Source: Combretum micranthum (Eukaryota; Streptophyta; Magnoliopsida; Myrtales; Combretaceae). From it: a stretch of 64,000 bases of DNA. A model generated the notes under the pieces. The model saw nothing but the letters and a program-made list of their open reading frames with translations, was not told where the DNA came from and searched no databases. The position numbers were made by a program, and so were the translations under genes. The DNA lies in contig JAMXBD010002261.1 of the NCBI GenBank assembly GCA_024138025.1, positions 62,001 to 126,000 of the forward strand, read 5' to 3'. Shown here one piece after another: positions 35,757-48,562 of this stretch (position 1 is the first letter of the stretch; each line of letters opens with the position of its first letter).

Positions 35757-36464
35757 TAGGGTGTGCAAAAAAAACCGATGAATAACAAAAAAAACCAACC
35801 GAAAATCGAAAAACAATCTAAAAAATATGGTTAATCGGTCCGTTGGTTTTGGTTTAGGATTACGGTTTTTATTTTTTTTGGTCTTTAGTTTCGGTTTCGG
35901 TTTGTAACCATAAAAAACCGAGGTTAACGATTAACTGTTTTCAATATTTATAAATATATTTATATATAATTTAACTATGCATAAATTATTTTTTAAATAT
36001 ATATACACACATAAAATTTACATATGTTAACGTTCGTTGGAATTTGATGAAAGTACTATTGTCCCATGTTTAATAAGAGTAAATATGGTAATTGATTTGG
36101 TTTGATTTATATTGACAATGATGATACATCCAAAGGTTGTTTTTCTCCTTTTCCTTAATTTGATTTACTTGTTTTTAGCTCTTGTAATATATATATATTA
36201 TATTATATATATATAAATAATAAAAACTATACGATAAAAGCTAAAAATAAGTATTTTGAAATTATCAATTTGATTTGTTGAAACCTTTACGTTAATGGTT
36301 AAAACAAAAACTGAAAAAATTAACCGAACAAAATGATTAACCGTTAAGACGATTAACCATTTTTAATGGACCGGTTAAGGATCGGGATATTAAAAAACCG
36401 ATTATTACAGTTAGGTTCAAAAAATAAAGCCATGGATCGGTTAACCGATCCGTGAACACCCCTA
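35757..36464. mobile_element. Non-autonomous hAT-type element (about 0.7 kb) in F2
   Basis: The ends are TAGGGTGTGCA on the left and, on the other strand, TAGGGGTGTTCACGG. Flanks CCAAGAA and CCAAGGAA fit an 8-bp TSD with one lost base, as for hAT transposons. The interior is AT-rich with many AACCG/CGGTT words and has no transposase. Confidence 0.72.
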
Positions 36465-36818
36465 CCAAGGAATTACAAAATTCTTTCAAAACACTTGAGA
36501 AGAAATTGTCGAGATACAAGTCTTCAACACTGTAAGACATTGGTTTGCGAAATATAATCATTGAGACAACACCATTGGAATTTTGCATGCAATATTGTCT
36601 ATATATATTTAAGGATTTTTCCTACTATACTAATATCTACATTTTTGGTACAAGTATTTTTGGATAAGGAAAAATTTGCAAATTTATGTTTTGAAAACTG
36701 AAATTTTCGTGATAAATGCGTACCCTACGATTTTGGAACCCAAACAAATTTTTATAACAAAATAAACCTAAAAATAGATAGATCTTTTTGAGTAGGTAGA
36801 AAATGGTGTATAATATGC

Positions 36819-36869
36819 GAAATTCCGAGTTAAAATGAGCAAGTTATGGCTATTTTAAGTTGGAATTTC
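36819..36869 (+). repeat. Group-B LTR palindrome in F2
   Basis: 51 bp with arms GAAATTCCGAGTTAAAATG and the reverse-complementary TATTTTAAGTTGGAATTTC. Confidence 0.85.
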
Positions 36870-37970
36870 ATTCTACACGATTTTAACAAACATAGTGAAA
36901 TAGAATTAGAAAGTTTGAGTAGAACTTTCACGAAATACTCATCCTAGGTACTTCTTTTGTCTAGGTGATGAGGAATATGAGATTTCCCTTCCTGAATATT
37001 ACTATAACTAAGAAGATTGCGAAATGAATGAGTGAGTTATTCCTCTTAAATTCGATACTTGCTTGTGTTTGTAGAATAGTGGCATTAGTATACTAAGAAA
37101 AGATAAGAATGGTTATGTATGGGGAATTCAGAGATATGTCTATATGTGATTCTATGCTTATGTGATGAAATGAGAATTAAGAATATCGCAACTTCAAATT
37201 GTTTGTTTAAAGTATTTTGTTTACCTACATATATGCTTATTGTTTGATCGGCCCCAGGAAACCCTCATGCTTAGCATTCATTGAGTCACATTTCTTTCGA
37301 AAGGTTGTTACTCCTACGTGTAGAGTTAGATAGATTGTTATCGTGCTATGACATGGGCCCTGTTCCTTCCTAGAGAATCCACATCGCTCGGGGAATGAGA
37401 CTCTAGGTTTGAAACTGAGCCACCGAACGCTGTGGTGAGGGCCTGGGGACTAGCAGTAGAAGATTGAAGATCTTCATCAACAATTCCCTAACCTTTGATA
37501 CAGAGGGGTAAATCCATTATATATATGGTTTCCGGATAACTATATATATTTGTGTAATCATGTGATTGTTGCATAGTATGCATGGCATATGCATGAAAAA
37601 TTAAATGAACTTGTTTGAAATCATGGTGCAAATGAAAGGAAATATCTCATTAAGCTAGTTGTAACTTGTACCCCATAGATTTTTGTTGAAACATGTAGAT
37701 GCGTGACTCTATTCAGAGATCATGACATTAAGGAAGTCATGGATGGATTTTAAACTCTTGTAGAGGCAATGATGAATTTATTTTGTAAATTCCTTATATG
37801 TATGTATACTATGTCAATATTTTTGGAGACAATAGCGGGGGTATACCCCTAAGAATTGTAATCAACCATGTTTATGTTTATTATAAGTATTCTCCTTACC
37901 TTGTTACTTAATTGTTATCAATATAAATTGCACTACTCCGATACATGCTCTTAGTTGTGATGTATGCCTT

Positions 37971-38032
37971 GTACATGATATGAAAGCTTTGCGTGACTAA
38001 GATAGTCATTCTTAGGCTTTAGTATTGTGTAC
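37971..38032 (+). repeat. LTR 3'-end nested hairpin in F2
   Basis: Outer arms begin GTACATGATATGAAAGC and end TAGTATTGTGTAC. The inner stem is GTGACTA with TAGTCAT. Confidence 0.7.
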
Positions 38033-38077
38033 GGCGGGACTGTGTATTTAGAGTACCCCTTGGGGCATGATAGATAC

Positions 38078-38990
38078 ACTCTTAGGAAGTTGAGTTATCT
38101 ATTTCTCCTTTCATGCTTCTCTATAATGATATCCCTGCACAAATTTCTCAAGGTTATTAAACTAGACTTGATGTGATCAATAGGTTGGAATAGAGATGGA
38201 CACAAAAAATTCTAGAGTTAGGAGGCGGGGGTCATACCTCAATTAAGTTAATATGAATTATCTATCTGCATTTATTATATTAAAAAAAAAATTTTAAATG
38301 TGGACTCCAAAAATTATACATTTCATTTTATTTACACTCCACTTCTCTATCTCACTCTCTTAATTTACAATGTCAGTTATCTTCTATATTATGCCCAAAT
38401 TTAAGTATTGATCAAATCTTTATACTCTCATCATATATTTACACATTCTCTCTCTCTTCTTTTTACATGTATCACTTAGTTCTCATCACCGGCTTATCTC
38501 TATTCTCTTTTCTTTTCTCTAGAAAACTACTTTTGTCCAATTCACATATCATACTTTCAATTGGTCTGTCTATTTCTTTTTTGCCATGTTTATTAGGATT
38601 TAAAATGATTTTATTCATTTAGTTGGTGCATTTTAGATTTCATAATAGATATAATGAACCTCGTAAGTTTTGCAATTGATTTAGCCGAGTTTAGGATTAA
38701 AAAAGCAAAAACGAAAACACGAATTGTGCTTTATTCCTTTAAGCATATTATTTATACTAATGATTTTTTTTTCTTAATTTAGTTTCCATCATGATTCCTT
38801 TACATAAGGTTAATGTAAAATATATCTTGGATTTAATTCAATCAAGTTTAATAATTTATAAAGTAGAAAATGAGAAGAATTTTGCTTAGAAAACGAGAAT
38901 TTTGCTTAACTCTTTCAAAGTAATTACTTAAACCCATGATTTTTTTTTGGTTTTAATTGCAAATTCTTGATAACATTAACTTTTGTTCCC
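38078..38990. other. Unassigned spacer between F2 and F3
   Basis: About 0.9 kb, AT-rich, with C/T-rich stretches. I see no coding frame, terminal repeats or RNA gene. Confidence 0.5.
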
Positions 38991-41900
38991 CTTATTGTAA
39001 GCCCGGAAAATTTCAATAAATAATTTCAAGATGAACTTTGAAAATAAACCCTAAAAATCACTCCAAATTAAAACCGAATTTCAACTAGTCTTAAATCACG
39101 AACGAATTCGAAAAATTTCCGAATCTTGGGAAAAATAAGAATTCTAAAAAACAAAGTAAGAACTCAGCATACTACAATTCTAAAACCACTACGTACGACA
39201 AATTCCATACGTGACTCCGATTTATAAAATCGGGTAATATAGATCCCAAAAACGAATTATTAAAAAGTAAATAACGATTAACTTTCGGAAATGAAACCCA
39301 ATTCAAAAATTCCGAAAACGTTAAAAGATATTAAATACTTACAAAAATAAAATTTAAAATAAATTTCTCAAATTAAATATGTTGTATAAACATAAATATC
39401 AATTTCCAAATTGGCAAAGGCCTAAACCGGAAAATCACCTGGAAACCCTAACCGGAATACAATAGTGTAAGTCCGACAATCTAGCGCCCCTAGCCCTAGA
39501 GGCCGAGATGTATTTTAAATATGTAGAATGGCTCATAGTAATATGAGTTTGTTTAAAAATATCAGATTGGTAAATTTTTGACCTATTTCGAACCCATTCG
39601 GATACATACTTTGAAAAGCGTGTTCCAGGGCTCGAGATATCAAAAATATACCAATAGTTCCGTTAGACTCGTAATTTCATAAGATTTCAAAATATATCAG
39701 TTATATAATTTTTGGTTATAAAAGCTACAGTTATAAACCTTTTTATCGTATTTCCATTATTACCAGCGATTGATTAGTCTTTTGCACTATTCATTTTTAT
39801 TTCATTACAAAATTTTATTATTCTTATAAAGCCATATATTTTTAGATAAATATTTTATATGTTATAGAAAAATTTGTTTTTCAAAATTTAATTCGTTTTG
39901 GGTCTTTGGGATCAGTTCTGTTTAAGACCCGATACTAAAAATAAAATAAATTATTTAATAATTAAAAATATTTTAAAATATTTTTATTTTCATAAAATAT
40001 TTTTAGAATTTTTCGGGTTATAAAAATATTATTTATTGCCCATATTCGCTATTTTGATCATACCGGTAAAATAATTGTTAAAATACTAAAATAATTCAAA
40101 TAATTATTTATTTTAATTATGAAAATCTGCTACAAATATTTGGAATAAATTTTCTAATTTTATTTTTTTTGTTTTATTTATTTTTAAAAAAGTACTTTAC
40201 AACCCATTCCTTCAAGTACACCTTACATATTACTTCCTTTTCACTTCAATCTTTCTACACATTAACCCACACTTCATGGTAGATTTTGACCCTCCTTATG
40301 GCTGCCATTGTCCTTTAATTTACTTATTTTGACTAAATAATTTTTCTACTCCTTAAGAAAGCTACATTAACATTTATTACACAAATTAATTTCAAGTCAA
40401 ATTTCATCAAATTCCTTCTCTCCCTCCTACACAATTCATGTGCAGCACACACACATTGGTGCCTTGTTTATTTTTTTCTTCTTTTTTACAATTAAAACAC
40501 TCATTTTCTCTCTCTCCTTCATTTACTCACTTTCCCTCTTTCATTCTTTAACCTTTTCTCTCTCTTTTTCCTCTCTTTTCTTCTTCTTCTGTTCTTGTTT
40601 CCTCAAGAACACAAGCTGCCCCTTCTTCTTCCATGGCTTCCACACTTCATTCTTAAAGATTTCTAAGCAAATATTCTTCCCAAAGCTCCATAGGTGATAT
40701 AGGTAAAGTGTAATGAAGGTTTCATGCATCAAATGACCTTCCATAAGCTTAAAAGCTTAGGATGATGATGCTAAAAATGAAACACTCCTTTTCTCCACTT
40801 TTATTATCTTGTATTTCAATTATTTTCTTGTTTAAAGTTGATATATTTGTAGATCTAACTTTTTGTAGCCTTGATTTTTGTTTATGCCATAGATCTTGCT
40901 ATTTAAGTTATTATTTTGTTATTGCTTATGATTTATGCATATATTTCTCATTCACATGTGTTCATGCATTTAAAACTAGTTTAGAAGACTAGATCTAGTA
41001 TTTTGAGTTCATAAATGCATTAGATTTTTATTTATGTTCATAAGCAACTTGTGATAGCATGATGATGGTAGAAAAGTTGTAGGAAACTCAAGATCTATTT
41101 TATTTTCAACAAAAATAACTTTTGGAAATTCGGATAAAAATGGAACCATATTTAGAAGTGGTTTTTCAACTTCAAAATATGTATTTTCCATTAAAGTGAA
41201 GGCTTAGGGTATAGACATAAATGAGTGATTTTGGAGCAAAGTTTAGATCTATGAGTTTAAAGTTTATTATCATGGGTTTCATTTAGATGTATGTTCATAT
41301 TATGTGTAGATCTTAGATTTGAACTTGAACAAAATTTGTGAAATTTTATTTTGGCAAGGCCCCCATTTAAAAACCATCTTTAAGTGTCAAATGTAATTTT
41401 TACTTAAGAAAATGAAGGCTTAATATATGTATATCATAAAGACTTCTTTTTACAAGAATCAAAAGTGATTTTCAAAAGTATTTTCAAAATAAAAATTCTA
41501 TTTTCGGATTTTGGCGAGGCCTTTTAAAAACATGTTTTCCAACTCAAAAATGAAGTTTTTATTTAAGAAATGAAAGGCTCTTAGGATAGGATATGTAAGG
41601 AATAGATTTTCATGAGCTTAGATAGATTTAATTAAAAGATATGACCAAAAATAAATCTTCTAAATTCGGATCTCAACCAAAACCAATTTTTAAAACCCAT
41701 TTATCAACTCCAAAACTCATGCTTTATGTGAAAAATGAAGTATATAGGTAATAGATATCATTAAGCAATGATTTTTACAAGTTAAAATGAGTTTAAGCAT
41801 GAGTAATGTATAAAACAAGTAATGGAATTAAGATGAAAATTTTGAGTTAGTGATCAAATTGTCAAATTCGTAATTTGAGATGATGCATATGCAATCACTT

Positions 41901-42696
41901 AGTATTTGAGCTCAAATTGCAAGTTTTATGTGTTAAATGAAGTCCTTAGATAATAGATATAGTAAAGCTTCAAATTTTGATGCATTAAACAAGTTTTCTC
42001 ATAAGAAATATGCAAGAAATGAAAATTTCCAAAATTCGGATTTTTGTGAAAAGCTTGTTTAAAAACATATTTGAAAAATGTAAAATGCAAATTTTTGTGT
42101 AAGAATGAAGTCCTTAGTGGTTATGTATGATTGAGCCCTAATTTTCTAAATATCAACTGATTTTTACTTAAAGGAATTACTCAAAAAACCAATTTTTACC
42201 AAATTCGGATTTTGGAATCAACCTTATTTGAAACATGTTTACAAAGTGTAAAATGGAATTTTTATGTAGAAATGAAGGTCATAAGTAATATATATAATGA
42301 AGACTCAATTTTGACAAAAATTATATATTTTTCTTAAGTAACAAATCCAAACAAATGGAAATGATCAAAGTTAGAAAACTAGATTTTTCATAAGTAAGTT
42401 GTTATTATGGTCTTGCAAATAAAAAGTTATAAAATTTCCTTTAGCAAAATCATCAAGATCATGCATACATTAAGCTCATCTCATGTCATTCATGTTAGGA
42501 AATCATTCATATTGCATGTATAGCCAATTTATATAATAGGACATTACAAACATTTACAAAACTATTTTTCGGAATTGAAATTGTTGCTGTCCTAATCTGA
42601 TCCGAACTTTTCGAAACTTCAAAGTTTTCAAAACTTGAAAATAATTTAGAAATGGATAGATCTTTCGAAGTAGATAGAAATCAATATATAATTTGC

Positions 42697-42747
42697 GAGA
42701 TTCCGAGTTAAAATGACCAAGTTATGGCCGTTTTAAGTTGGAATTTC
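42697..42747 (+). repeat. Group-B LTR palindrome in F3
   Basis: 51 bp with arms GAGATTCCGAGTTAAAATG and CGTTTTAAGTTGGAATTTC. Confidence 0.85.
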
Positions 42748-43913
42748 CGCTTAGGACGAGAATTACGAATTGATAGTTCGTATAAAATCGTTTAAATTAG
42801 TTTGAGTTGAAATACTTATTAGAGTATTTCTTACTTTTTAGGAGATCCGAAATCGATGATTCCCTACCACCGAATTATTATTACTAGAAGACGGTGATCC
42901 AATGGCCGAGTGAGTTTCTCCTTGTTTTGTTACCTTGATTTACTTGTAGTTAGTTGCATTAGAATTATAGGAACAAGATAAAAATCGATATGAATGGGGA
43001 TGGGAGATATGATGAGACTGTGATGAATGTATGCCAAAGAATACTAAAGCATATCGAAACCACGATTTGATTGGATAACTGCACCGTTCATATTATTTCT
43101 GATATATTTGTGATATTGGTTGGTCACTCTAAAGAATGTATAAATATTTTTGACCTAAGCAAAAATTAAATTGGTCATGCATCGCATCGGACATATTGCA
43201 TTTGGTAGCATGCTACTCCTATGCAGGTCGATCGGTATGGTCCGTTGATACCTCGTTTGGATAACGAGCCAAGTGCCAAAGCTCATTTAGGGGTACTAAG
43301 GTGCATGTGGATGCATTCTTGGATGAGCCTAGCCGAGTTGAGTGCTAAGAGCCAAGGGCTTGGGGACTGGATGCGGTCGTGTAGACTCAATACCATTCCT
43401 AACCCAAGATTCGGAGGGCGTAAATCCGTTTGTGTGTGGGTTCCGGATACCCATGCATAATTGCTTGCTCACGTGTTTGTTCATGCATAGCATATGATTG
43501 ATTATAACTTGTTTGTTATGGTATGGAATTAAGGAAATTCTCACTAAGCTAGTGTAGCTTATACCCCAATAGTTATTTAAATGAACAGGTTATCTCAAGA
43601 ATTCAAAGTGGGAACCGAATTGGTTGGAGCCGGAAATGACTCCGGGATTTTGGCAAAGTATACGAATATTTGAAGTTATCAGCTAGTTTTATGATTTGTC
43701 TTGTAATAGTTTATGTAGGAAAGTCTGTGGATGAATGTAATTGAAGTTGAATGGTTTGTATTTTGAAGTATAGTGATTCGTATATGAAGTATAGTGGTTT
43801 GTATCGAAAGTATAGTGGATTGTATTTCCTTTACATTGTTACTTAATTGTATCAACATAAAATGTATCATTTCGATGTGTCTCTTTTATGTGTTAGACGC
43901 TTTGTACATAATA

Positions 43914-43966
43914 TGGAAGCCTTCGCGTGACGGAGATGGTCCTTCTTAGGCTTTAATATTGTGTAC
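43914..43966 (+). repeat. LTR 3'-end hairpin in F3
   Basis: GTACATAATATGGAAGCCT pairs with AGGCTTTAATATTGTGTAC at 15 of 19 positions, 40 bp before the LTR end. Confidence 0.75.
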
Positions 43967-44011
43967 GGCGGACTGCCACGTTTAGGGTACCTTTTGGAGT
44001 GTGACACTTGT

Positions 44012-44379
44012 ATTCATGGTGTTGTTGAATTTTTGTTATTTTTTTCAATTATTTTTTTCATCCTTTTCTTTTCTAATAATAAGTAATATATTATTGTTGT
44101 TTTCAATTATACTAAAGATACCAAAGAGTAATAGATGTGATAAGCCCGTAGTGGCAGATTTAAGATAAACAATGATCATGGTGATAGTTTTTTTGCAATT
44201 TCAATATGCCTTCTTATATGGTGATGGTTTTCTTGCAATTTCAATATTCTTTCATTATTGATAATTATTTTTTCTATTTACTTAAGAACAATTGTTTAAT
44301 CAACTCCGCATTTAATCAATTTTTTTTAATTGTAAATTCACATAGAAAATAATTTGTCATTGTTAATAGAAGATTTTCT
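44012..44379. other. Unassigned DNA after F3
   Basis: AT-rich. Two imperfect 30-bp copies (TGGTGATAG/TGGTGATGG ... GCAATTTCAATAT) lie 40 bp apart at about 44179 and 44219. Nothing else is identified. Confidence 0.5.
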
Positions 44380-45040
44380 GCTAAGGCCTGCTAGCCTAGA
44401 GCCCTAATTAGCAGGCTCCTATGCCTAGTGTTAGCTCCATAGAGCCTACTCTACGAAGACCTCAAAGGACAACAATGCGCTAACCTCGAGAAGAACCACC
44501 CGGATGACCTCAGCTCCCCTAAGAAGCCTATGCTCCCATCTCAATCATGACTCTTAGAATGGATGTTTGTAGTGATGAGATTGTGTTAGTCGCAACCCTC
44601 AGCCTCCTTAATGGGGGGCTCCGATGACCTGATATCTAAATCTCCTTGGTAATCTGTGTCCATCTAGCTGCTTTTGTACCCAACATATTGTACCATAGTC
44701 CTAATATAATCGCATTCTACACGTAGCACTATTGTGTTCGTGAATCAGGCCAACTGATGGCCTAAGGGGAATCCGCTACATGTAAAGAAAGCATTTCATG
44801 GTCCCCCTAGAGTCTATTATGGCAACCCTCTATAATGAACCATTAGAGTTCTCTAAGATAAGTAAGCTCTCTATAACATCTGATACTATTAGTGCTTTTC
44901 ATTTATTAGCACTTTGAAGAACTTACAACTAATTTAAGCATCAGAGTGGCTATGCTAGACAACCTCCCGACATGTTATTAACTAAGTTTCTATGTTCACA
45001 GGTGCATGGTGCTCTAGCACCCTCTTTTCACTTGAGAAGA
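44380..45040 (+). mobile_element. Possible relic of a Tat-type Ty3/gypsy LTR
   Basis: This stretch is clearly richer in G and C than its surroundings. It contains ACTAATTTAAGCATCAGAG and, further on, CCCGACATGTTATTAAC and CACAGGTGCA, words I associate with the R-U5 part of Tat-lineage LTRs. An 8-bp perfect inverted repeat GCCTGCTA/TAGCAGGC is at its left edge (44386, 44409). I see no TSD or full ends. The assignment rests on recalled motif similarity only. Confidence 0.3.
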
Positions 45041-45313
45041 AGAAAAACTCCATAAATGAATTCGACACTTGCGACAATTCATATAAGTAATTTAAATCTC
45101 AAATCATTAACTGATTGTGCCGTTATAATTGTCAATAATGAAATGTTTTATTTCTTGTCACTAATTTAAATCATAATAAGTCCCAACACTTTTCTTAATT
45201 CGTCCATAATTTATTCTTTCTATCCCATTAAAACGTTTCTCTATTCCCAATTAGCATTTTGAAGTCATCACTTGTAAATTTCCTTAAAATATGATAATTG
45301 TATTTATATTCTT

Positions 45314-45414
45314 ATTTGAAGGTTGCTAACATTGAGATTTTATTGAAGAGTATAATGCATATATTATTTCATTTGAAGGTTGCAACATTGAGATTTTGTT
45401 GAAGAGTATAATGC
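45314..45414. repeat. Imperfect tandem duplication, about 57-bp period
   Basis: ATTTGAAGGTTGC...AAGAGTATAATGC occurs at 45314-45358 and again from 45371 with a few differences. Confidence 0.85.
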
Positions 45415-45835
45415 CAAGATTGTATGTTGCTTTCTAAAAAATTAAAATTAATGAAAGATAGATTTGTCATGGTTAGGAGAGAGTTTTGTTGCTTATAATG
45501 TATTTTTAGTTGATTGAAAAAAATCAATTAATGTATTCTTAGTTGATTGATCAAATCAATTATTTGAGTGTATTTGTGAAGAATACATACATATTACTCA
45601 TTACATTATTTTCGTTAAATGATGTTATGATTTGATCTTGTCATGAATAGTAAACGAATTTGATCATTAAAACTTAAACCGCTCTTCAATTATCTTAAGT
45701 ACAACACGTTTATGTCTTAACGATTATGTCGACAAGATTATAATTTATATTTGATGTTAATGTATAAATAGTGTCGGTTTTATTACTAAGACTATACTTA
45801 ATTTTTCTTTAGAATGAATCAATAATAAAGATAAA

Positions 45836-45842
<7 letters not shown>

Positions 45843-45868
<26 letters not shown>
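45843..45868. repeat. (AC)n microsatellite
   Basis: About 13 AC units next to a short TATA stretch. Confidence 0.95.
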
Positions 45869-47870
45869 AATAGACTATGCATGTTTAAGTTTTACAACTT
45901 TAAATTTGTTAAAATATTAATTGACAAATAACTATGATAACTTTTATACTCTATTCCATATATAGGAATTGATGCTTTACTTGACTTATTTTTAGATAAA
46001 TTCCTATGATTTTGTACTTTTATGGGTTAAATGTTGTTTTTCAGCTCCTAAGATTAAAAAAAGAAGAAACAAAGTGATTTGAATCAAGATTGGAGCAAAA
46101 CGACAACAATGTTTGAAGATAGACTCAATCGTGGCTACCAAAGACTCCAACCGAGGGCAAGAGAACAAAGCAAAAGTACAAATTGCATCCTCAACTACGC
46201 CTCTGATTTGCACTATGATTTATACTGAGACAACCATGCATGATACAACTCTAATCGTGCCTGTTGTAAACCTCGGAAATTTTTCACATTAGTACACGAC
46301 TCTAAAATAGAAAGTATGAACTAGTTAATAAACCTAGAATCCAATAAAAACCTAAGAATAGATCAATAACTTGAATTTGACTGAGTTAGTATCTAAAAGC
46401 CGAATAAAGAACTTCTTTGACCTTAATTGATACCAAAAATGAGATTTCGTATTTTGAACTAATAATTCAAGATATGATTAAAGGAAACCCAAATTTTCAA
46501 ACCCCGAAATGTGTCATACAAATAGAATAGATAGAAAAATATAAATATGAAAAATAAATGACTACTATTGAACTCAACAAAGACTTGAGACTAGAACAAT
46601 GAGGTAGGAAGGAGCCTATAGATGGATTTAAACCCTAAGTTCAAGATTCTTAGATAGTATTAAACTACTAATAAGATTCATAGTAGGTATAAAAAAACCT
46701 AAAATATATAGATAATTTAGCTAATATATCAAATGCAATAATGAGTAGTTAACCAACTACGCTATAGCTGGGAAACGATAATAACGATAAACTGATAGGA
46801 TTATAAATATACATAAAAACATAAACAGATGTATAACTAAAGATCTAGATTTCAAATAAATACTTGAATCACACCATATTCTAATTGGGTTTTCTTAAGC
46901 TATTGGAGCCTAAAACAAAAATTGACTAATAAGCTTATGAAACCTTAATCGCAGGAGATAAAATTCTAAAAAACAATTAATCGCATAAATTTAAAACTTA
47001 AAATTGTATCGTTTGATAAACTAAACATTTTGTAGAATCCTAAAAATATGTTTGGAAAAAACTCTCAAATATTCGCTGAATTGCACCCGATTAACTTAAT
47101 AAACTACCAAAAAATATAGATTGATATTGTCTAAATTATTAATAATATTATACTATGCAGGATCGGTCCAAGTTGTGTTAAATGTAGGGCTTGGATTTTC
47201 TTGAAACATGAGACCGAATTTGCTTGATAAATCATCCAATTTGTGCACAAATAGTCAACAAAATCAACTCACCAACAAATCGAATCTTGCCAACTCATCT
47301 TCCTCATTAATGATAGCCAAAACAACTTATGAAACAATGTACAAATGTGGAGAAATTGGATACAATTGTTGAAGGAAAACCGTCCTCGTTCATCTATATA
47401 TATATGTTTATAGCTCTTGATGAACTCACAAACAAACATCACTTTCTCTCAAATTTTCCAAATCAAACAAAAACCTATTGAGCAAGCAAATTGACCTAAA
47501 AACAAAAGTCAGATCATTCAAAACATCCCAGTTCTAATCAAAGAAGAAAATAATACAAAAAAACGCTAAAACTGGGAACAAGGTAAGTTATTGTATTTCG
47601 GTTTGTTTTTTTTTTTAAAACAAGGATTGGAACTGACTTCTGATGATCATAGGATCGTAACCAACCCATAAACAAGCTTTGAATTTCATCGGATAGGCTC
47701 GAGTAAGGTAAAATCCGAAAACCCAAGTTACACTACTTTGATCCGAAAACCATGAATCATGTTGTTGTTTTGATGTTTTGAGTTGATATTTATGTAGTAA
47801 AACATTGTAGGAACTCATTGGAATCTATTGGAGAGGTTTCTAATGTTGGATTTCGGCCGAAAATGGCCAA

Positions 47871-47912
47871 GCTCATTGGGGAAGACGAGGAACAGTACTT
47901 CCCCAGATGAGC
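47871..47912 (+). repeat. Group-A LTR hairpin in F4
   Basis: GCTCATTGGGGAAG and CTTCCCCAGATGAGC pair with a single bulge around a 13-base loop. Confidence 0.8.
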
Positions 47913-48535
47913 ACGAGAGGAACACAGGCGTGTTCCACCCCGTGTACCTCTCGGCTTCTTTTGTTTTATAATTTTTTTTAAAACCAAATTAATTAAACTA
48001 AATAATATAATAATTAATATTATAAATATTTTTAGTACTATTATTAATTTTATTTATTTATTTTATGTATTATTAAGAGTATTATTATTTGTTAGTAATA
48101 TAATATTAAAATTATTGACTATTGAATTTAAAATTAATTTTTTTGTATTAATAATATGTATTTAAGTAATATATAATGAGATTATTGACACAAGTGTTAT
48201 GAATTAGTGATATTAACATTATCAAGAAAGGATTATTAGTGATATAAATCAATATCATTAATTTAATTTAAGTCCATTAAGCTTTACAACTATAGTTGTT
48301 AATATTACTAATACCATTAAGAATATTTAAATTAATAATATTTCTGGAATTATCATTTTAGATATTTTTAATTTAATATTTATAATTAAAAACCAAAAGC
48401 TAAGCTTAAAGCTATTTTAGTAATTTACTACTAATATTAACTTTAAATGGGTAAGAAATTGTGAAGTATTATTAATTTAAATTATGTGATGACTATTACA
48501 AGTATTATTATTATCAAAATTATTATTATTATTGT

Positions 48536-48562
48536 TATCATCATCATCATCATCATCATCAT
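48536..48562. repeat. (ATC)n microsatellite in F4
   Basis: Nine or so ATC/TCA units followed by an ATT-rich stretch to about 48620. Confidence 0.9.

Larger units (their letters stand above)
12164..38072 (+). mobile_element. Solo LTR F2 (group B), split by nested insertions
   Basis: The left end TGTAAACCCCTGAT is at 12164. The right end GGGGCATGATA at 38072 is a mutated form of GGGGCGTGACA. Flanks are GATAT (12159-12163) and GATAC (38073-38077), a TSD with one change. F2's own DNA is 12164-14849, 35593-35756 and 36473-38072, about 4.4 kb. The gaps are R2 with everything inside it, and a hAT-type MITE. F2 contains a poly-C tract, a four-unit minisatellite, the 51-bp palindrome at 36819 and the 3'-end hairpin at 37971. 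Mutated ends and TSD fit its position as the outermost and oldest member of the nest. Confidence 0.85.
38996..44006 (+). mobile_element. Solo LTR F3 (group B), 5.0 kb
   Basis: Starts TGTAAGCCCGGAAAATTTC and ends GGTACCTTTTGGAGTGTGACA (last bases at 44006). Flanks CTTAT (38991-38995) and CTTGT (44007-44011) form a TSD with one change. It contains the 51-bp palindrome and the 3'-end hairpin. It is the longest LTR copy here; I found no clear nested insertion that explains the extra length. Small open frames such as 40440-40697 and 43221-43460 lack family features. No TATAAATA box and no minisatellite unit are evident. Confidence 0.82.
45041..46259. other. Unassigned DNA before F4
   Basis: About 1.2 kb, AT-rich, with a 57-bp-spaced duplication (45314 and 45371) and a CA microsatellite (45843). 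The open frame on the minus strand at 46004-46213 has no recognisable family. Confidence 0.5.

Noticed and set aside
40440..40697. 85-aa open frame in F3
   Set aside because: C/T-rich LTR leader translated as Phe/Ser/Leu; no homologous frame in other LTR copies.
43221..43460. 79-aa open frame in F3
   Set aside because: The equivalent segment in F2 (about 37300-37500) is not open; no motif.
46004..46213. 69-aa minus-strand open frame with several Cys
   Set aside because: No recognisable domain, splice context or neighbour; kept only as unassigned DNA.
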